Source of the DNA: Gammaproteobacteria bacterium
Lineage (GTDB): Bacteria > Pseudomonadota > Gammaproteobacteria > Acidiferrobacterales > Acidiferrobacteraceae
Direction of reading: 5' to 3'
Length of the DNA: 7,218 nt
Assembly: GCA_028064935.1 (NCBI GenBank)
Contig: JAPTWT010000261.1
Location: forward strand, 1-7,218
The notes under the pieces are model-generated. The model saw only the letters and a program-made list of their open reading frames with translations. It searched no databases and was not told the DNA's origin. Positions 5,417-7,218 of the stretch are shown here, in pieces. How positions within the stretch are numbered: the first letter of the stretch is position 1; every line of letters begins with the position of its first letter. Position numbers and translations under genes: made by a program.

Positions 5417-6049
5417 TTAGTACCGATCCCGCCTGGCGGCTGGCACCCGCGCCCGAAGAAACTCCATCTGGTCCGCCAGTATCCGGCGGTTGGCGAGGAT
5501 CAGGTTCTCGGCGTGGTTTGGGGCATACGGCACCGCCAGTAACGGCATCCCCGCCTCCTCGGGCGTCCGGTCGGCCTTGTGGTTGTTGCACCGCACACAG
5601 GCTGTCGCGGCATTGGTCCAGCCGTTCCCGCCGCCCCGCGAGCGCGGGGTCACATGGTCGAAGGTCAGGTTCCGTGCCGGGTACTCCCGCCCGCAATAGA
5701 GGCAGGTGTGCCGATCGCGGGCAAAGAGCACGCGGCTGCTAAGAGGCGGGGTCTGCGCATCCAGGGGCCCGGCGTCCGCCCCCCGCAGGGCGATCACAGG
5801 ATGCAGAGCGACCGAGGACTGCATCCCGTCGCGGCCGCGCCCCCCATAGATCACAATCGTAGGGTCACCCACGGTCCAGAGGATTTGCTCGAGCATGACG
5901 TGGCGCACGGCCTCCTGCCATGGCAGCCAATCAAACGGACGACCAGAGGGGTCAACCCCTAAGATTGGTGGGTGGGCGCCGCCCGCAACACCGCTGCGGT
6001 TACGCCGCCTGATCGATCGTCTATGTTCTACCGCACCTCGGGACCTCAT
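5417..6049 (-). CDS. HNH endonuclease
   Basis: This 210-residue protein has a clear HNH (beta-beta-alpha-metal) nuclease domain in residues 112-170. Cys116-xx-Cys119 and Cys151-xx-Cys154 form the zinc site. LTFDHVTPRSRGG carries the catalytic DH pair (Asp131, His132), followed by WTNAATAC (Asn146) and NNHK (His157). The trailing RTPEEAGMPLL and the N-terminal region (ILGVDPSGRPFDWLPWQEAV, a 'VIYG' strand, then a Leu/Pro linker) match the common bacterial and phage stand-alone HNH family that predictors label McrA-like. It cuts DNA, giving nicks or double-strand breaks; the target is unknown. Such genes occur as homing nucleases, packaging partners or restriction-like enzymes. No terminase or intron is visible to choose among these. 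The ATG at 6049 follows GGGAGG with five bases of spacing. The Arg-rich first 20 residues are unusual. Confidence 0.93.
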   Translation of the reverse strand: MRSRGAVEHRRSIRRRNRSGVAGGAHPPILGVDPSGRPFDWLPWQEAVRHVMLEQILWTVGDPTIVIYGGRGRDGMQSSVALHPVIALRGADAGPLDAQTPPLSSRVLFARDRHTCLYCGREYPARNLTFDHVTPRSRGGGNGWTNAATACVRCNNHKADRTPEEAGMPLLAVPYAPNHAENLILANRRILADQMEFLRARVPAARRDRY

Positions 6050-6093
6050 GGATCCTCCCTTACGCTTTTTAAGGCGACAAGATATCGGGCAGC

Positions 6094-6099
6094 ATTATA
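6094..6099 (-). promoter_or_regulatory. Candidate -10 box for the HNH gene
   Basis: TATAAT on the minus strand lies directly after a terminator T-run and 45 bases before the HNH ATG. It overlaps the stop codon of the upstream gene. No good -35 hexamer is seen, since that position is occupied by the terminator hairpin. Confidence 0.35.
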
Positions 6100-6472
6100 G
6101 GTGTTGAAAAAGCCCGAGGATCGCGGTCTCCTCGGGCATATCGTTGGCGAGTTGTCCTCCAATAAATAACGGCTGACGCCTCGCCCACTTAGCACCACAA
6201 GGGGCAATCATCTTATAGGTGGTCACGATGATCTCGGTGGTGTATAAGAATGCCCGCGTCGCGCGCGCGAAGGCCTCGGCCATGAAGGCCACGCGCTCAT
6301 TCTGTTCGGCCCATTCACGACGCTTGCGTGTCGCTTCATCGATCACGCGATTCATGGCATCGCGCGCCTTATCCTCGATGGTGTGGATCTTGTTGTCGTT
6401 CCACACCAACGTCATCTTGAGGCTCACCAAGAGGACGCCCAAGATGGCGGAAAAACGTATGACAGTAGCCAT
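6095..6472 (-). CDS. Membrane-anchored helical protein, 125 aa
   Basis: The ATG at 6472 follows a strong AAAGGAGG (four-base gap), which decides it over an upstream in-frame ATG that would run into tRNA-Gln. Residues 4-24 (VIRFSAILGVLLVSLKMTLVW) are one membrane segment or uncleaved signal anchor. Residues 29-75 are a continuous charged helix, likely a coiled coil (EDKARDAMNRVIDEATRKRR). A short hydrophobic patch (EIIVTTYKMIAP) and one Cys at 92 follow. An N-terminal anchor plus helical body is the layout of inner-membrane spanins, but it fits many small membrane proteins and no family is recognised. It is the first protein gene after the tRNA array and is possibly cotranscribed with it. Its last 14 codons also form an intrinsic terminator. 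Confidence 0.8.
   Translation of the reverse strand: MATVIRFSAILGVLLVSLKMTLVWNDNKIHTIEDKARDAMNRVIDEATRKRREWAEQNERVAFMAEAFARATRAFLYTTEIIVTTYKMIAPCGAKWARRQPLFIGGQLANDMPEETAILGLFQHL
6107..6137 (-). terminator. Intrinsic terminator inside the end of the 125-aa gene
   Basis: In the minus direction GCCCGAGGA and TCCTCGGGC form a perfect 9-bp stem with an 8-nt loop (6112-6137), followed by TTTTT (6107-6111). The structure is entirely within coding sequence: it covers the codons for PEETAILG and LF, just before QHL-stop at 6095. It would end transcripts from the tRNA array and this gene. Confidence 0.75.
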
Positions 6473-6483
6473 AAGGCCTCCTT

Positions 6484-6496
6484 TATAGTGAGTGGT
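6484..6496 (-). promoter_or_regulatory. T7-promoter-like box before the 125-aa gene
   Basis: The minus strand reads ACCACTCACTATA here, one change from bases -12 to -1 of the phage T7 consensus (ACGACTCACTATA). It lies between tRNA-Gln and the ribosome-binding site of the 6472 gene. The initiating bases would be AAAGG rather than GGG, and upstream T7 positions do not match. No T7-type RNA polymerase gene is in view, so this is a weak call. Confidence 0.25.
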
Positions 6497-6513
6497 GATT
6501 GAAAAACGAAAAG

Positions 6514-6589
6514 TGGTTGAGGGGGCAGGATTCGAACCTGCAATACCTGGAGTCAAAGTCCAGTGTCCTACCCGTTAGACGACCCCTCA
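6514..6589 (-). tRNA. tRNA-Gln(TTG)
   Basis: This is a 76-nt cloverleaf with CCA encoded. Acceptor TGAGGGG pairs with CCCCTCA. The anticodon stem CTGGA/TCCAG encloses CTTTGAC (anticodon TTG at 6556-6554). The T-arm GCAGG-TTCGAAT-CCTGC is standard. It is the last tRNA of the array in transcription order and is followed by a T-rich spacer. Confidence 0.95.
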
Positions 6590-6602
6590 AAAATGGTAGG
6601 CC

Positions 6603-6636
6603 GCATTGCCATACTGACATTTTGGCAATGCTCCTG
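6603..6636 (-). other. Spacer hairpin, probable remnant of tRNA-Ser 5' end
   Basis: GCATTGCCA (6603-6611) and TGGCAATGC (6623-6631) form a perfect 9-bp dyad with an 11-nt loop, in the 50-nt gap between tRNA-Ser and tRNA-Gln(TTG). Its minus-strand start, CAGGAGCATTGCCAAA, matches the 5' end of the adjacent tRNA-Ser (6716-6731) at 14 of 16 bases. It looks like a decayed or truncated tRNA-Ser copy. A processing or structural role is possible. Confidence 0.4.
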
Positions 6637-6639
6637 TAT

Positions 6640-6729
6640 TGGCGGAGCGTGGAGGATTCGAACCTCCGTGGCCCGTAAGGGCCCATCCGTTTTCGAAACG
6701 GCGCCATTTGGCCGCTCTGGCAACGCTCC
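6640..6729 (-). tRNA. tRNA-Ser(CGA)
   Basis: This is a 90-nt class II tRNA with CCA encoded. Acceptor GGAGCGT pairs with ACGCTCC and the discriminator is G. The anticodon loop TTCGAAA gives anticodon CGA (reads UCG). The long variable arm is GGGCCC-TTAC-GGGCC. The T-arm GGAGG-TTCGAAT-CCTCC is standard. Confidence 0.95.
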
Positions 6730-6735
6730 TGGAAG

Positions 6736-6828
6736 TGGTGTGCTCGGACGGATTCTCATGGCCCATGCGGGCCACAATGCCGTCAACAGGGTTTGAGCCT
6801 GCCGTGTCTGCCGTTCCACCACGAGCAC
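6736..6828 (-). tRNA. tRNA-Leu(CAA)-like gene with abnormal T-arm
   Basis: Acceptor GTGCTCG/CGAGCAC, encoded CCA, D-arm (GTG/CAC) and anticodon arm GCAGG-CTCAAAC-CCTGT (anticodon CAA) are all good. The first 24 bases from position 7 are identical to tRNA-Leu(TAG) of the same array. The rest is not canonical: after the anticodon stem only one base precedes GACGG, which pairs with CCGTC next to the acceptor as a T-stem. Its 'loop' is 28 nt and contains a 6-bp hairpin (TGGCCC-GCAT-GGGCCA, 6759-6774). The usual TTC of the T-loop is missing, although the 3' half (GAAT) is kept. It is either a decaying or chimeric tRNA or a tRNA-like RNA with a relocated extra arm. Charging and ribosome use are doubtful. 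Confidence 0.65.
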
Positions 6829-6834
6829 TCGAAC

Positions 6835-6908
6835 TGGCTTCGGGGCGAGGACTTGAACCTCGATTGGCGGAGTCAGAATCCGCCGTCCTACCGTTAGACG
6901 ACCCCGAA
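6835..6908 (-). tRNA. tRNA-Gln(CTG)
   Basis: This is a 74-nt cloverleaf with CCA encoded. Acceptor TTCGGGG pairs with CCCCGAA, discriminator G. The anticodon stem GCGGA/TCCGC encloses TTCTGAC, giving anticodon CTG. The T-arm is CGAGG-TTCAAGT-CCTCG. Its D-arm resembles that of tRNA-Gln(TTG), suggesting common origin; together they read both Gln codons. Confidence 0.95.
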
Positions 6909-6926
6909 AAACAACAAGGAAATCGG

Positions 6927-6999
6927 GGCGGCCGGAGGGATTCGAACCCTCATTGTCCCGGGTCACATCCGGGGTTCCTGCCGTTAGAAGACGGTCGCC
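6927..6999 (-). tRNA. tRNA-His(GTG)
   Basis: The anticodon stem CCCGG/CCGGG encloses ATGTGAC, giving anticodon GTG. A G at position -1 (6999) faces discriminator C73 (6927), the His identity pair. The T-arm GAGGG-TTCGAAT-CCCTC is standard. Two oddities: the acceptor GCGACCG/CGGCCGC has one A-C mismatch at 4-69, and the 3' end is followed by CCG rather than CCA, unlike the other complete tRNAs here, so CCA would have to be added by the host enzyme. Confidence 0.9.
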
Positions 7000-7007
7000 A
7001 TGGAAAT

Positions 7008-7092
7008 TGGTGCCTCTGGCCGGATTCGAACCGGCACACCTTTCGGCGTCGGATTTTAAGTCCGGTGTGTCTACCAATTCCACCACAGAGGC
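7008..7092 (-). tRNA. tRNA-Leu(TAA)
   Basis: This is an 85-nt class II tRNA with CCA encoded. Acceptor GCCTCTG pairs with CAGAGGC. The anticodon loop CTTAAAA gives anticodon TAA. The variable arm has a GAAA loop (GCC-GAAA-GGT). The T-arm is GCCGG-TTCGAAT-CCGGC. The top anticodon-stem pair is a C-A mismatch. Confidence 0.95.
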
Positions 7093-7097
7093 AAAAA

Positions 7098-7181
7098 TGG
7101 TGCCCCCAGCGGGACTCGAACCCGCACGCCTTTCGACAACAGCTTCTAAGGCTGCCGTGTCTGCCGTTCCACCACAGGGGC
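7098..7181 (-). tRNA. tRNA-Leu(TAG)
   Basis: This is an 84-nt class II tRNA with CCA encoded. Acceptor GCCCCTG pairs with TGGGGGC through two terminal G-T wobbles. The anticodon loop CTTAGAA gives anticodon TAG. The variable arm carries a GAAA loop. The T-arm GCGGG-TTCGAGT-CCCGC is standard. It shares 24 consecutive bases (7152-7175) with tRNA-Leu(CAA). Confidence 0.95.
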
Positions 7182-7185
7182 TAAA

Positions 7186-7218
7186 TGGTCCCCCCGGCAG
7201 GACTCGAACCTGCGACCT
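7186..7218 (-). tRNA. Partial tRNA, isotype unknown
   Basis: Only the 3' part is inside the window: encoded CCA (7186-7188), discriminator A, acceptor strand CGGGGGG and a full T-arm GCAGG-TTCGAGT-CCTGC (7197-7213). The anticodon lies beyond the right edge. Confidence 0.9.

Noticed and set aside
5055..5696. Minus-strand open frame of 213 codons
   Set aside because: It overlaps the HNH and membrane-protein genes in another frame; both of those have clear motifs or ribosome-binding sites.
6568..7086. Minus-strand open frame of 172 codons
   Set aside because: It simply reads through tRNA genes (MVELVDTPDLKSD and GSNPAR are typical tRNA translation artefacts).
6639..7184. Plus-strand open frame of 181 codons
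   Set aside because: It is antisense to the tRNA genes. Its repeats (GGFEPP, RDSNPH, LEPRL) are the known false peptides from translating reversed T-arms.

Overview
The window is a GC-rich (roughly 60%) stretch of accessory DNA. It most likely comes from a phage, or from an integrative or plasmid-like element, of a proteobacterium. Three things point that way: a compact minus-strand array of tRNA genes (seven complete, one cut by the window end), a free-standing HNH nuclease, and a run of short genes of unknown function. No structural phage gene, integrase or conjugation gene is visible, so the type of element is undecided. tRNA arrays are known both in large phages and in elements such as ICEAfe1 of Acidithiobacillus ferrooxidans. 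The proteobacterial guess rests mainly on the architecture of the exonuclease and on the encoded CCA ends.

Layout. Positions 1-1091 (minus) are the N-terminal 363 codons of an unrecognised protein that runs off the left edge. A 141-bp divergent intergenic region carries a perfect inverted pair of TATAGGGGG boxes and a TATAAT. Rightwards from it run a DEDDh (DnaQ/RNase T-type) 3'-5' exonuclease (1233-2321) and a small gene (2359-2679). All other genes are on the minus strand, listed here right to left in the direction of transcription: the tRNA array (7218-6514), a membrane-anchored helical protein (6472-6095) whose last codons form an intrinsic terminator, an HNH endonuclease (6049-5417), a two-segment membrane protein with a GTG start (5314-4982), an unknown 227-aa protein (4831-4148), a terminator followed by a third TATAGGGGGG box, an unknown 212-aa protein (4068-3430), a 102-aa protein with a CSCWMCGNPRR motif (3412-3104), a structured 206-bp non-coding stretch with a 23-nt direct repeat, and a 71-aa protein (2897-2682).

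The array reads Leu(TAG), Leu(TAA), His(GTG), Gln(CTG), Leu(CAA), Ser(CGA), Gln(TTG), preceded by an incomplete tRNA. It contains the oddest item in the window: the Leu(CAA) gene has normal acceptor, D and anticodon arms, but a 16-nt hairpin sits inside what should be its T-loop and its variable region is almost absent. A short spacer hairpin beside tRNA-Ser looks like a decayed copy of that gene's 5' end.

Functional picture (inference): the tRNAs would supplement host decoding during expression of the element, and the exonuclease and HNH nuclease would act on DNA or RNA. The remaining proteins cannot be assigned. Terminator-then-promoter arrangements suggest several short transcription units rather than one long operon.
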